NCBI GenBank assembly: GCA_013695855.1
Contig: JACCZR010000016.1
Coordinates: 1-11,744, forward strand
Direction: 5' to 3'
DNA from: Thermoleophilaceae bacterium
GTDB taxonomy: Bacteria; Actinomycetota; Thermoleophilia; Solirubrobacterales; Thermoleophilaceae
Length of the DNA: 11,744 nt
Shown here: positions 1 to 7,133 of the stretch, piece by piece
Numbering within the stretch: the first letter of the stretch is position 1
How the letters are laid out: the number at the start of each line of letters is the position of its first letter
Notes under the pieces: generated by a model
Databases searched by the model: none
What the model was told of the DNA's origin: nothing
Seen by the model: only the letters and a program-made list of their open reading frames with translations
Position numbers and translations under genes: made by a program

Positions 1-2
1 GG

Positions 3-128
3 TCGTTCGCGCCCGCCCCGAAGACATCGCGTCCAAGGCCGCCGGCGGCGTCCCGCGGGAAGGCGGTGCGCCCGGACTCGACTGGTGCTCCGCCCGCCAA
101 GACCCCGCCGGGCAAGCCCGCTCCCTAG
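3..128 (+). CDS. Possible C-terminal end of a gene entering from the left
   Basis: An open frame enters from the left edge and stops at TAG 126-128. It encodes about 41 residues dominated by Pro, Ala, Lys, Arg and Ser, ending PPAKTPPGKPAP. That composition is typical of a disordered basic tail on an actinobacterial protein. Most third codon positions are G or C, but another frame here also has high GC3, so the assignment is uncertain. If real, the gene converges on the deoxyhypusine-synthase-like gene with about 49 bases between stops. No domain is visible and no function can be given. Confidence 0.35.
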   Translation, partial: SFAPAPKTSRPRPPAASRGKAVRPDSTGAPPAKTPPGKPAP

Positions 129-174
129 CGCACCACGCAGCCTTCGGTGTCGATCCCGAAGGGAAGCTCGGGGG
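110..174. repeat. Left direct repeat flanking the polyamine operon
   Basis: This copy pairs with 2684-2751. It comprises the kinase 3' end relic (45 of 50 identical) and the adjoining 13 bases GGGCAAGCCCGCT (12 of 13 identical to GGGCGAGCCCGCT at 2684-2696). A 3-base length difference separates the two blocks. The shared flank contains a small GGGC/GCCC inverted repeat just past the stop codon. Both copies lie in the same orientation, about 2.57 kb apart, and bracket exactly the three polyamine genes. Confidence 0.75.
125..172 (-). pseudogene. Displaced copy of the 3' end of the GHMP kinase gene
   Basis: On the minus strand this stretch reads PELPFGIDTEGCVVR then TAG. The intact kinase ending at 2702 finishes PELPFGIDTEGCVLR then TGA. 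Nucleotide identity over 125-174 against 2702-2751 is 45 of 50. Inside the 15 codons the differences are two silent changes and one Leu-to-Val, and the stop changed from one stop codon to another. Upstream of this stretch the same frame is only a shadow of the synthase gene, so nothing else of a kinase remains. It is most likely a relic left by insertion or duplication and not a gene. It lies in a different frame from the neighbouring synthase and cannot be its tail without a frameshift. Confidence 0.7.
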
Positions 175-177
175 TCC

Positions 178-1233
178 TCACAAGGCGCCTGAGCCGGTGA
201 CCTGCTCGAACAGCCAGTCGAAGCCCGGGGCATCGCGCCGCTTCGGCTCCTTCTCGGCCAGGGCGTGCGCCAGAAGGGGAAGGGCAATCGTCGCGTCGCA
301 GTAGCAGACCGCTTGTTCCCCGTAGGGGTCGATCTTGCCCCAGCTCACTGCCTCCTCGAACGTGCAACCCGAGAGGCCGCCCCACTGGGGGGAGTCCGTC
401 GTTATCTGGATTGCGTAGCGGTGGGGCCGGGGCTCGTCGCCTCCACCCGCCAGATCGGCCATCACCGTCACCAGCTGGATGGTGTCCTTCGGTACCCCGC
501 CGCCGATGTATATGACCGAGGTGCTTTTCGCCTGCTCGCCGATGCGCCCGAGCTGAAGGAAGTCCCGCATGCCGTCGACCGCCACCTCGATGCCCCGGCG
601 CTTGTGCAACAGGTAGGCGGCCACGCCATAAGCGCTGTCGGCGAGCCCCGGCGAGAAGATCGGTACGCCTGCGCGAAAGGCGGCGGCCGTGATGCTGTCG
701 ACTCCGCGCTCTGCCTGGTGGGCGCCGAGGAGGTGCAGCAGCTCAGCCGATGAGTAGGGCCGCCGCTGGTCGAGCGTCGAGAGAAACTCCCCGAGGAAGT
801 CCTCCATCTGCCGGTACTCGAGCTCGTCGGCGTAGACGTCGTAGTAGCGGTCGATGCGGTGCTCCAGCAGCTCGGCGTCATCGGCGCGGTGACTGCCCTG
901 GAAGTACGAGAAGCCGAGTCCCTCGAAGATGTCCTCCGAGACGTTCGCCCCCGTGGAGACGATGGCGTCCACGAAGCGGTTCTCGATCAGCCAGCTCACG
1001 ATCTTCCACTGGCCTGTGGTGCTCAGGGACCCGGCGTACCCCAGGAAGATCGTGTTTGCGGGCTCCTCGATCATCTTGAGCCACACCTGGAGGCAGGCCG
1101 CCATCGAGCGGCCCTGAAAACCAGTGCGGCCCATCGCCTCCAGCAGCTCTGACACGCTGCGCGGCCTGACCTCGATCGTCTCGAGCGCCAGAGCAAGGTG
1201 CTCGGATCGTTCGCGCCGGGTGCGATCGCTCAT
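178..1233 (-). CDS. Deoxyhypusine synthase-like protein (NAD-dependent aminobutyl transferase family)
   Basis: This 351-residue protein belongs to the deoxyhypusine synthase fold family, which uses NAD to move an aminobutyl group through a lysine-linked imine. The C-terminal signature EAVSWGK contains the catalytic lysine (K300). TIFLGYAGSLSTTG (about 61-74), the VSED stretch (E100) and the GGGVPK loop (244-249) are also family landmarks. Aligned from memory to human DHS, E323, W327 and K329 are kept. D243, H288 and D316 are replaced by V204, D250 and L287, so the amine pocket differs. Bacteria lack eIF5A, so a small-molecule acceptor is likely, for example in homospermidine or spermidine-type synthesis; this is inference. 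The ATG at 1233 is chosen over an upstream start at 1293 because it overlaps the decarboxylase stop (ATGA) and has GAGGG upstream. It is the last gene of the polyamine operon. Confidence 0.85.
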   Translation of the reverse strand: MSDRTRRERSEHLALALETIEVRPRSVSELLEAMGRTGFQGRSMAACLQVWLKMIEEPANTIFLGYAGSLSTTGQWKIVSWLIENRFVDAIVSTGANVSEDIFEGLGFSYFQGSHRADDAELLEHRIDRYYDVYADELEYRQMEDFLGEFLSTLDQRRPYSSAELLHLLGAHQAERGVDSITAAAFRAGVPIFSPGLADSAYGVAAYLLHKRRGIEVAVDGMRDFLQLGRIGEQAKSTSVIYIGGGVPKDTIQLVTVMADLAGGGDEPRPHRYAIQITTDSPQWGGLSGCTFEEAVSWGKIDPYGEQAVCYCDATIALPLLAHALAEKEPKRRDAPGFDWLFEQVTGSGAL

Positions 1234-1703
1234 TGCCAGCCCTCGCTGTCGTAGACGGCGGCCACCACGGCACAGACGGGGTGCTCGTGGCACTGAACGG
1301 TCGCCGTCTCGAGCTGTGGCTCGCCCCAGTCTTGCCCTCGCCGCGCGGTGATCGCCGTAAGGCTTGCGTCGAGGTTCTCGCGGACGCCGCGCTCGCCCGT
1401 GCCGGTGCCCTCGACGAACAGACCGCGGCCGTCCGGTCTTTGCGCCCAGGCGAGTCCCGCCGACGCCTCGTGTCCTGCCTCGCTCACGGTCCGCCGGGCC
1501 AGCACGACGTAGAGTCGGTGGCCGTGGTGATCATCCGGGGGCGAAAGCCGTTCTCGGCACACGCGGCTGCCCGGAGGGATGATCGAGGACATGTGGATCA
1601 GGTTGTAGTCGTGGATGCCGGCGACCTGCAGTGCGGCGTCGAAGGCCGCGAGCGCCGTGGCGCCCTCACCTGTGCCGTGCGTAACGCTCACCTCGACGCT
1701 CAC
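1230..1703 (-). CDS. pdaD: Pyruvoyl-dependent arginine decarboxylase
   Basis: This 157-residue protein converts arginine to agmatine and CO2 using a self-made pyruvoyl group. The proenzyme cleavage motif is plain: YNLIHMSSIIPPG at residues 33-45. S39-S40 is the expected cleavage site, with S40 becoming the pyruvoyl cofactor and N34 in the conserved upstream position. The length matches the compact archaeal-type family (about 155-165 residues). The GTG at 1703 is chosen because it overlaps the agmatinase stop as GTGA and places the motif at the usual distance from the N-terminus. The longer open frame upstream only shadows agmatinase. Its partner genes supply the next steps, so arginine rather than another amino acid is the likely substrate. 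Pyruvoyl histidine or aspartate decarboxylases are less likely, given the agmatinase neighbour. Confidence 0.88.
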   Translation of the reverse strand: MSVEVSVTHGTGEGATALAAFDAALQVAGIHDYNLIHMSSIIPPGSRVCRERLSPPDDHHGHRLYVVLARRTVSEAGHEASAGLAWAQRPDGRGLFVEGTGTGERGVRENLDASLTAITARRGQDWGEPQLETATVQCHEHPVCAVVAAVYDSEGWQ

Positions 1704-2539
1704 TGGTGCATCTCTGTGCTCTTCGGCAGCAGGACGACCTCCCGCAGCAGCTTGGCCGCCGCTACCGCCGTTGCCCCGGAGGGATCGAGGCTTGGAGACA
1801 CCTCGACCAGGTCGGCGGCCACCACACGTGTGCCGGCCAGCGAATGAAGAAAGCGCTCGACCTCGGTGAAGGTCGCGCCGCCCGGCTCCGGGCAACCGGT
1901 CCCCGGCGCCGCCGCTGGGTCGAGGACGTCGATGTCGATCGTCAGGTAGAGCGGGCGCTCGCTCAGTTCGCCCCTCACCTCATCCGGCATGGTCAGCTCC
2001 CGGCTCGAGAAACGGCACGCCTCCCGTGCCCTCGGCCACTCCTCGCGCGCGCCCGAGCGCACGCCGAGCTGAACGATGTCTTCGAAGCCGTGCTCGACGC
2101 CCGCGTGGTAGAGCCAGCTGGCGTGCGTGAGCGCCTGTCCCTCGTACTCCTCGCGCAGGTCCAGGTGCGCGTCGAGCGAGACCAGCGCCGCGTCAGGATA
2201 CAGCCGTTTGATGGCCCGGTAGCCGGCCAGCGTGACGGTGTGCTCTCCGCCGAGCATGAGGACCCGATCGGCCACGGAGGCGGCCCGGGCCGTGGCATGC
2301 TCGATCGCCTCGAGCGCGGCGGGCAGCGCAAGGCGCTCGAGTGTGAGATCGCCGAGATCGCCGAGCGCCACGTCGTCGATGTCGCGGTCGAGCACGGGGC
2401 TGTAGGTCTCGAGCGACGCTGACATCTCGCGCACCGCGCGAGGTCCGGCCGCTGCGCCGAAGCGAAAGCTCTGCGTCGCGTCGAGCGGCGCTCCGAAGAC
2501 GGTGGCCTGCGAGCCCGCCCCCTCGCGCGGCGAGTCCAT
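1700..2539 (-). CDS. speB: Agmatinase (ureohydrolase family)
   Basis: A binuclear manganese hydrolase converting agmatine to putrescine and urea. Metal-binding motifs are present in order: GGEH (H100), SLDAHLD (D123, H125, D127) and DIDVLDP (D202, D204), followed by the usual GTGCPEPGG loop at about 213-221. With ATG 2539 the protein has 279 residues and starts MDSPRE, about a dozen residues before the first core strand (TVFGAPLD). Longer forms from TTG 2602 or TTG 2614 are possible, but the added codons have poorer GC3 and no family match. The gene overlaps the downstream decarboxylase by GTGA, which argues for agmatine over arginine or guanidinobutyrate as substrate. The 162-base gap behind the kinase may hold its own promoter: a TANNNT box lies at 2613-2618 on this strand. 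Confidence 0.88.
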   Translation of the reverse strand: MDSPREGAGSQATVFGAPLDATQSFRFGAAAGPRAVREMSASLETYSPVLDRDIDDVALGDLGDLTLERLALPAALEAIEHATARAASVADRVLMLGGEHTVTLAGYRAIKRLYPDAALVSLDAHLDLREEYEGQALTHASWLYHAGVEHGFEDIVQLGVRSGAREEWPRAREACRFSSRELTMPDEVRGELSERPLYLTIDIDVLDPAAAPGTGCPEPGGATFTEVERFLHSLAGTRVVAADLVEVSPSLDPSGATAVAAAKLLREVVLLPKSTEMHQ

Positions 2540-2683
2540 GAACGTAACGGCCGGGGGCTCGAAAGCGGATGAGGTAGCGGCGTTTGTGGCGAGGTCGCTC
2601 AACAGTCGGCGCAACCTACCGCTCGGAAGGAAGGAAGGACCGAAGTGCTCACCAGGCGCAGCACGATTCAGTAAGCGCCGGCA

Positions 2684-2751
2684 GGGCGAGCCCGCTGCGC
2701 ATCAGCGCAGCACGCAGCCCTCGGTGTCGATCCCGAAGGGCAGCTCGGGGG
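2684..2751. repeat. Right direct repeat (3' end of kinase gene and flank)
   Basis: This is the intact counterpart of the repeat at 110-174. It covers the last codons and stop of the GHMP kinase gene and the first bases past it. It is part of a functional reading frame, whereas the left copy is not. The pair could be a recombination scar or an attachment-site-like duplication. Confidence 0.75.
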
Positions 2752-3655
2752 CTCCCGCCTCCTCCATCACCGCCCTAAGGCGGCCGGCGTCTTCGGCGAG
2801 GACCAAGAGGAAGCCGCCGCCGCCCGCCCCCATGAGCATCGCCCCCGAGCCGCCCGAACGAAGGGCGAGGTCACGCAATGACGCGAGGGACTGCGGAACC
2901 ATCGCCGCGGAGCGGGCGCGCTTGATCTCCCACGACTCGTTCATGAGTTCGCCACAGGCGTCGAGGTCACCCCGCTCCAGCGCCGCGCAGGTCTCACGGG
3001 CCAGGGAGGCCGTGCGGCGCAGGTTGTCGCGCACGCCGGGGTCACCGGCCAGCGTGCGGCTCACTTGATCGCTCAGCACCTTCGAGGCCGAGCGCGAGCC
3101 CCCTGTGTAGAAGAGAAGGAAGCGCTCGCGCAGGGCGCTCGCCGAGACCTCGGGCAGCTCGAGTGGCCGCACGTCGACCGAGCCGGGGCGGAAGGTCAAC
3201 GCGTTGACGCCGCCGTAGACGGCGGCGTACTGATCCTGCTTGCCCACGGTTCTCGCCAGAAGCTCGATCTCCAGATGACAGGCGGCCTCTGCGAGCTCCT
3301 CGCCCTCGAGTCCGCTCAGGGCGCGGATGGCGGAGACCGCGTAGGCGCCGGAGGAGCCAAGGCCTGTGCCGGCAGGGACATCGGCCACCGAGGCCAGCTC
3401 GAGCGGCACGCCGCTCCAGTGGTGGGTCAGCGCCGCACGGAGGATGGGATGCTCGACGTCGGCGGCGCTCTCGACCTCTTCCCAGGCGAGATGCTTGAGG
3501 CGAAACCGGCTCTGGAAAGCGGTGCTCACCAGCAGCCCCACGTGCTTGTCGATCGCCGCCGAGAGCACGAAGCCCTCCTCGTCGCAGAAGAAGGAGGGAA
3601 GGTCGGTCCCGCCGCCTCCCAGCGAGACACGAAGCGGCGCGCGGACGGCGATCAC
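2702..3655 (-). CDS. GHMP-family sugar kinase, D-glycero-D-manno-heptose-7-phosphate kinase (HddA)-like
   Basis: This 317-residue ATP-dependent small-molecule kinase carries all three GHMP motifs. They are RAPLRVSLGGGGTDLPSF (5-22), the ATP loop VPAGTGLGSSGA (93-104) and the C-terminal LMGAGGGGFLL (274-284). GKQDQYAAVYGG (138-149), with the probable catalytic D141, is characteristic of the HddA and related sugar-1-kinase branch. Length is normal for that branch. No other heptose or capsule gene is nearby, so the exact sugar is not established. The GTG start at 3655 has a good GGAGGG site about 8 bases upstream and overlaps the PhzF-family stop as GTGA, so the two are translationally coupled. 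The last 15 codons recur as a relic beyond the polyamine operon. Confidence 0.82.
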   Translation of the reverse strand: MIAVRAPLRVSLGGGGTDLPSFFCDEEGFVLSAAIDKHVGLLVSTAFQSRFRLKHLAWEEVESAADVEHPILRAALTHHWSGVPLELASVADVPAGTGLGSSGAYAVSAIRALSGLEGEELAEAACHLEIELLARTVGKQDQYAAVYGGVNALTFRPGSVDVRPLELPEVSASALRERFLLFYTGGSRSASKVLSDQVSRTLAGDPGVRDNLRRTASLARETCAALERGDLDACGELMNESWEIKRARSAAMVPQSLASLRDLALRSGGSGAMLMGAGGGGFLLVLAEDAGRLRAVMEEAGAPELPFGIDTEGCVLR

Positions 3656-4290
3656 TCGACGCGCCCTCCGATCTCGATCAGGCCGTCCGGACGCGGGCTG
3701 ACGCGGATCAGCGAGCCGCGACCCTGGTGGATCTCCAGCGGTCGTCCCAGCTCGGCGCCGAGCACCACGGCGGCCGCGCCGGTGGCCTCATCCTCCTCGA
3801 TGCCGAGATCGCGGGGGAACACCCGCGCCCGCACGCGGCCCGCCGCCTCGTCGGCCCAGGCCCAGAAGGCCTCCAGGCCCCGCTCGGGTGCGCTGAGCGC
3901 GTCGACCTCACCGGGCGAGCCCAGTTGGTGCCAGCTGAAGCGGGGCGCCCACTCCGGGCGCCCGGCCACGAAGGAGAGCCCGCCCTCGCGGCGCGCGGGA
4001 ACCTCGCCCGCGGGCGGGCGCATCACGTCGGCTGGGTAGCCATGGCGCTCCAGCAGCCACGCTGTGCCCACCAGCGGATGCCCCGCGAAGGCCAGCTCGG
4101 TGGCGGGAGTGAAGATCTGCACGTGACCGGCTGCCGGGTTGTCCACGAACACCGTCTCGCTGTAGCCGAGGTCGCGAGCCATGCGCTGGCGCTCGCCCGG
4201 CGCCACGGCATCGCCGTCGAGCACGACCCCGAGGGCGTTGCCGCCGCCCTCCGGGCCGCCGAACACGTGCAGGACGTGCAGGATCGCCAC
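3652..4290 (-). CDS. PhzF-family isomerase/epimerase-like protein (short form)
   Basis: The family shares the diaminopimelate epimerase fold; members isomerise small metabolites, best known in phenazine synthesis. Visible hallmarks are HVFGGPEGGGNALGVV near the N-terminus and SETVFV with E45, the position of the catalytic glutamate in PhzF. FTPATELAFAGHPLVGTAW and the second-lobe motif LGIEEDEATGAAA (D167) follow. At 212 residues it is clearly shorter than the usual 260-300, although both lobes are represented. The GTG at 4290 is chosen because it puts the first strand at the very N-terminus, as in the family; the frame continues upstream only as a shadow of the opposite-strand gene. No phenazine genes are present, so the substrate is unknown. 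It leads the operon and is coupled to the kinase. Confidence 0.8.
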   Translation of the reverse strand: MAILHVLHVFGGPEGGGNALGVVLDGDAVAPGERQRMARDLGYSETVFVDNPAAGHVQIFTPATELAFAGHPLVGTAWLLERHGYPADVMRPPAGEVPARREGGLSFVAGRPEWAPRFSWHQLGSPGEVDALSAPERGLEAFWAWADEAAGRVRARVFPRDLGIEEDEATGAAAVVLGAELGRPLEIHQGRGSLIRVSPRPDGLIEIGGRVE

Positions 4291-4297
4291 CGGCGGG

Positions 4298-4303
4298 ACG
4301 CTA
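4298..4303 (-). promoter_or_regulatory. Putative -10 box (TAGCGT) for the phzF-like gene
   Basis: On the minus strand TAGCGT fits the actinobacterial TANNNT -10 pattern and ends 7 bases before the GTG start. There is no Shine-Dalgarno sequence, consistent with a leaderless transcript. No convincing -35 element is seen. Confidence 0.4.
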
Positions 4304-4316
4304 TTCGCCGAGGGGG

Positions 4317-4322
4317 TAGCTT
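4317..4322 (+). promoter_or_regulatory. Putative -10 box (TAGCTT) for the partner-switching operon
   Basis: TAGCTT fits TANNNT and ends 7 bases before the GTG at 4330, again without a Shine-Dalgarno site. It sits inside a small inverted repeat (GGGTA, GCTT, TACCC at 4314-4327). With the box at 4298-4303 it makes the 39-base divergent gap a bidirectional promoter region. Confidence 0.4.
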
Positions 4323-4329
4323 TACCCGG

Positions 4330-4632
4330 GTGGACGCGGCCGCCCTGCGCAACCGTCTGCTTCTCGCGTCCGGCATGTGGCGTCACGCCACCGACGAGCC
4401 GTTGCCGAAGATGGCGCCCGGCGAGCCCGCCGAACAGGTCCAGGCCTTCGAGCTGAAGCTGGTGGAGCTCTTGTGCTCGCGGGCGACGCCCGAGACCGCG
4501 CGCGCGGTGGCCGACCAGACCTGGGACCTGGTGCATGACCGTCCCGACGGCGACCCGGTCAAGCAGCGGGTCTCGGAGTGCCACGAGGAGCTGGCACGAC
4601 TGTCCGCCGGTGGCCTGGGAGGGGCCTCCTGA
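4330..4632 (+). CDS. Uncharacterised 100-residue protein upstream of the phosphatase/kinase
   Basis: I do not recognise a family. The frame has very high GC3 from GTG 4330 on and ends TGA at 4630-4632, overlapping the next ATG by one base (TGATG), so it is translated as part of the stress-signalling operon. The protein has no signal peptide or membrane segment. It looks largely helical and acidic, with two cysteines (C49, C84), a central helix around AEQVQAFELKLVELL and a Gly-rich end. The start is supported by a TANNNT box 7 bases upstream and by divergence from the phzF-like gene. Its position suggests a cytosolic partner or modulator of the membrane phosphatase. That is inference from context only. 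Confidence 0.7.
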   Translation: MDAAALRNRLLLASGMWRHATDEPLPKMAPGEPAEQVQAFELKLVELLCSRATPETARAVADQTWDLVHDRPDGDPVKQRVSECHEELARLSAGGLGGAS

Positions 4633-7133
4633 TGCACGACTCCGAGCTCTTCGGCCCACGTCTGCGCGCCACGTCGCTGGCCGCCGTGCTCGTGGCGATC
4701 GCCTTCATCTGCCTCGTGACCCTGGCGCTCCCGCACGACTCCGAATTGCGCGATCCGGGGCTCGCGGTGGCCGCTGTGGCGCTGCTGGTGCTCGGAGGGC
4801 TCGTCCACCGATTGGGCGAGCGGCTCGATACGCGGCAGATCGGCGGGGTGGTGGTGGTCGGCACCCTTCTCGCCGCGCTCGCCAACTACGCGGTGGGCAC
4901 CACCACGGCTGCCTTCGGCTTGCTGTTCACCTTCACCGCGCTGTACGCGTTCTACTTCTTCGACCTGCGCTTCGCGCTCGGTCACCTCGCGCTCGTGGGC
5001 GTGGCCTACGCGATCCAGCTCGCGGTCAACCCGGGTCCGAGCGCCGCCAGCCGCTTTCTGCTCGTGGTCGGCACGCCGGCGCTGGTCGGGCTTCTCATCG
5101 CCCGGCTGCTGCGCGTGGTTCGCGCCGAGACCGCGCGGAGCCGCAGGGTCCTCGAGACCACGCACGACGCCTACGTCGCCCTCGAGCTCGACGGGACCGT
5201 CGCCCAGTGGAACGCCGCCGCGGAGAGGATGTTCGGTGCGTCGAGGGCGGAGGTGCTCGGGCGCAAGTTCGGCGAGTTGTTCGTGCCCCACTCGGAGGTC
5301 TCGGCACACCGCGAGTGGCTGCGCGTGCTGCGCGACGCCGACGAGGTGAACGGCCACCGCTTCGAGACCGAGTACAGGCGCCCGGACGGCACCAGCTTCC
5401 CGGCCGAGGTGACCGTCTCGCGGGTGGAAGGGGGTGGGCGGGTGATCCTCGCGAGCTTCGCCCGCGACCTGACCGATGAACGCCTGCGCGAGACCGAGCA
5501 GGCCGAGCTGGCCCGCGAACAGGCGGCGCGCCGCGAGGCGGAGCACGTAGCCGAGATGGTCAGCGGGATGCAGCTGCTGGTGGACGCCGCGCTGGCTCAC
5601 ACCACCACGGACGGCATGATGAACGCGCTGATCCCCCGTGTGCGCGCCGTGCTCGGAGCGGATGCCGCGAGTGTGCTGCTGCGCGAGGAAGGCCGGGACT
5701 CGCTGGTGGTGAGGGCCTCGACCGGGGGTGACCCGGAGAACCGCAGGCGCATCGACTTCGGCGAGTACTTCACCGGGGTCGTGGCGGCCGAGCGGCGCCC
5801 GATGCTCGAGCAGGACCCGCGCCTCGACGAGGTGGCCGATCCGGCCATGCGGGAGGCGGGCGTGACCAGCCTGATGGGGGTGCCCCTCATGGTCGACGGC
5901 GAATTGGCCGGCGTCCTCTCGGTGGGAGCGAAGGCCCCGCGACGCTTCACCTCCGACGATCTCGGGATGCTGCGACTCGCGGCCGATCGCGTGGCCCTGG
6001 CGCTGGACCACGCGCGCATCTACGAGCGCGAGCACCGCATCGCCGAGACGCTGCAGCGCAGCCTGCTGCCCGAGCAGATGCCGAACCTGCCCGGCATGGG
6101 CGTCTCGGCTCGCTACGTGCCCGCCGCTTCGGAGGCCGAGGTCGGCGGCGACTGGTTCGACGTGATCCCCATGCCTGGCGGGCGGGTGGGCCTGGTCATG
6201 GGCGACGTGGCCGGCAAGGGCCTGAGCGCCGCGTCGATGGTCGGCAGCCTGCGCAGCGCACTGCGCGCCTACGCGCTGGAGGGCCACGCGCCGGCCGTGG
6301 TGCTCGAGCAGCTCAACCGGCTGGTGTGGGCCGAGCTGGAGGAGAGCCAGATGGCCACGCTGATCTACGTCGTCTTCGACCCGGTCGAGGGCAGGCTGAG
6401 CTGGGTCAACGCGGGCCACCTGCCGCCTCTGCGGACCGCAGGAGACGGGGCACCTGCCGAGTTCCTGCACGGTGCTCGATCTGTGCCGCTCGGCGTCCTG
6501 CCCTTTCCGGCCTATGAGGAGGAGACCGCCGTTCTGGGTCAGGGCTCGATCGTCCTCCTCTACACCGACGGCCTCGTGGAGCGCCCCGGCTCGGTGATCG
6601 ACATCGGGCTGAACGCCCTGGCGCGGGCGGTCGACGAGGCTCCGGAGGGGACCGACGCCCTCTGCGACCATCTCCTGCGCGAGCTCTCCCCCCTCGGCGG
6701 GGCCGCCGACGACGTGGCCCTGCTCGCCTTCTGCAACGAGCCCGTCACGGACCGCTTCGAGGTCGAGCTCCCGGCTCAGCCGGAGTCGCTCTCGTCCGTC
6801 CGTGGGCTGGTACGCCGCTGGCTTCGCCAGACGGGGAGCACCGAGCAGGAGATCGCGGAGGTCACGACGGCGTGCGGAGAGGCCTGCGCCAACGCGATCG
6901 AGCACGCCGGGGCGGGCAGCTCGTCCTCGTTCGAGCTGGAGGGCAAGCTGGACGGCTCGGGGGTCGAGGTGGTGGTGCGCGACTTCGGGGTGTGGCGGCC
7001 GGAGCGCGACGACGACCACGGCCGGGGCCTGGGGCTGATGAACACGCTGATGGACGTGGTGGAGGTCACGCCCAGCCCGGAAGGTACGGTCGTGCGCATG
7101 CAGCGCAGGCTGAACGGAGCCGGGACGCGATGA
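4632..7133 (+). CDS. Membrane PAS-GAF-PP2C (SpoIIE/RsbU) phosphatase fused to an anti-sigma-type HATPase kinase
   Basis: This 833-residue bifunctional regulator likely sets the phosphorylation state of a STAS protein. Order: six probable TM helices (about 11-33, 43-61, 70-88, 93-110, 114-132, 142-163), PAS (about 172-282), a charged helical linker (283-312), GAF (about 313-467), PP2C/SpoIIE (about 469-700) and RsbW-like HATPase (about 710-832). PP2C metal ligands are intact: GGDWFD (D507, D510), GDVAGKG (D525), YTDGLVE (D646) and ADDVAL (D693, D694). The kinase has an N box with E750 and N754, D784 and the lid GRGLGL (797-802). The ATG at 4632 follows GGAGGGG at a 7-base gap. The next gene, a STAS protein, overlaps by ATGA. 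The architecture resembles mycobacterial Rv1364c, except that here the sensor is membrane-bound and the STAS domain is a separate protein. Confidence 0.92.
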   Translation: MHDSELFGPRLRATSLAAVLVAIAFICLVTLALPHDSELRDPGLAVAAVALLVLGGLVHRLGERLDTRQIGGVVVVGTLLAALANYAVGTTTAAFGLLFTFTALYAFYFFDLRFALGHLALVGVAYAIQLAVNPGPSAASRFLLVVGTPALVGLLIARLLRVVRAETARSRRVLETTHDAYVALELDGTVAQWNAAAERMFGASRAEVLGRKFGELFVPHSEVSAHREWLRVLRDADEVNGHRFETEYRRPDGTSFPAEVTVSRVEGGGRVILASFARDLTDERLRETEQAELAREQAARREAEHVAEMVSGMQLLVDAALAHTTTDGMMNALIPRVRAVLGADAASVLLREEGRDSLVVRASTGGDPENRRRIDFGEYFTGVVAAERRPMLEQDPRLDEVADPAMREAGVTSLMGVPLMVDGELAGVLSVGAKAPRRFTSDDLGMLRLAADRVALALDHARIYEREHRIAETLQRSLLPEQMPNLPGMGVSARYVPAASEAEVGGDWFDVIPMPGGRVGLVMGDVAGKGLSAASMVGSLRSALRAYALEGHAPAVVLEQLNRLVWAELEESQMATLIYVVFDPVEGRLSWVNAGHLPPLRTAGDGAPAEFLHGARSVPLGVLPFPAYEEETAVLGQGSIVLLYTDGLVERPGSVIDIGLNALARAVDEAPEGTDALCDHLLRELSPLGGAADDVALLAFCNEPVTDRFEVELPAQPESLSSVRGLVRRWLRQTGSTEQEIAEVTTACGEACANAIEHAGAGSSSSFELEGKLDGSGVEVVVRDFGVWRPERDDDHGRGLGLMNTLMDVVEVTPSPEGTVVRMQRRLNGAGTR

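Noticed and set aside
178..1233. True deoxyhypusine synthase acting on eIF5A
   Set aside because: Bacteria have no eIF5A of the eukaryotic/archaeal type, pocket residues are changed, and the gene sits in a small-molecule polyamine operon.
1234..1293. Twenty-codon N-terminal extension of the deoxyhypusine-synthase-like protein
   Set aside because: The extension is Arg/Gly-rich shadow of the decarboxylase gene. The ATG at 1233 has a ribosome site and the ATGA overlap.
178..2539. Mobile element carrying the polyamine operon with its own integrase
   Set aside because: No integrase, transposase or terminal inverted repeats are present. Only the flanking direct repeats support mobility, so this is kept as a finding and not annotated as an element.
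2625..2639. GGAA tetranucleotide run (three and a half units) upstream of speB, as a phase-variation tract
   Set aside because: Too few units for efficient slippage, and it lies outside any reading frame that I support.
4618..4629. GGAGG/CCTCC inverted repeat over the ribosome site of the phosphatase/kinase gene as a translational switch
   Set aside because: The arms leave only a 2-base loop, so at most a 4-base stem could form. It is more likely incidental to a normal Shine-Dalgarno sequence.
4383..7019. An 878-codon open frame on the minus strand opposite the phosphatase/kinase gene
   Set aside because: It is rich in His, Arg, Gln and Gly with no domain, and it mirrors a gene with full catalytic motifs on the plus strand. 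Long antisense frames are expected in DNA this GC-rich.
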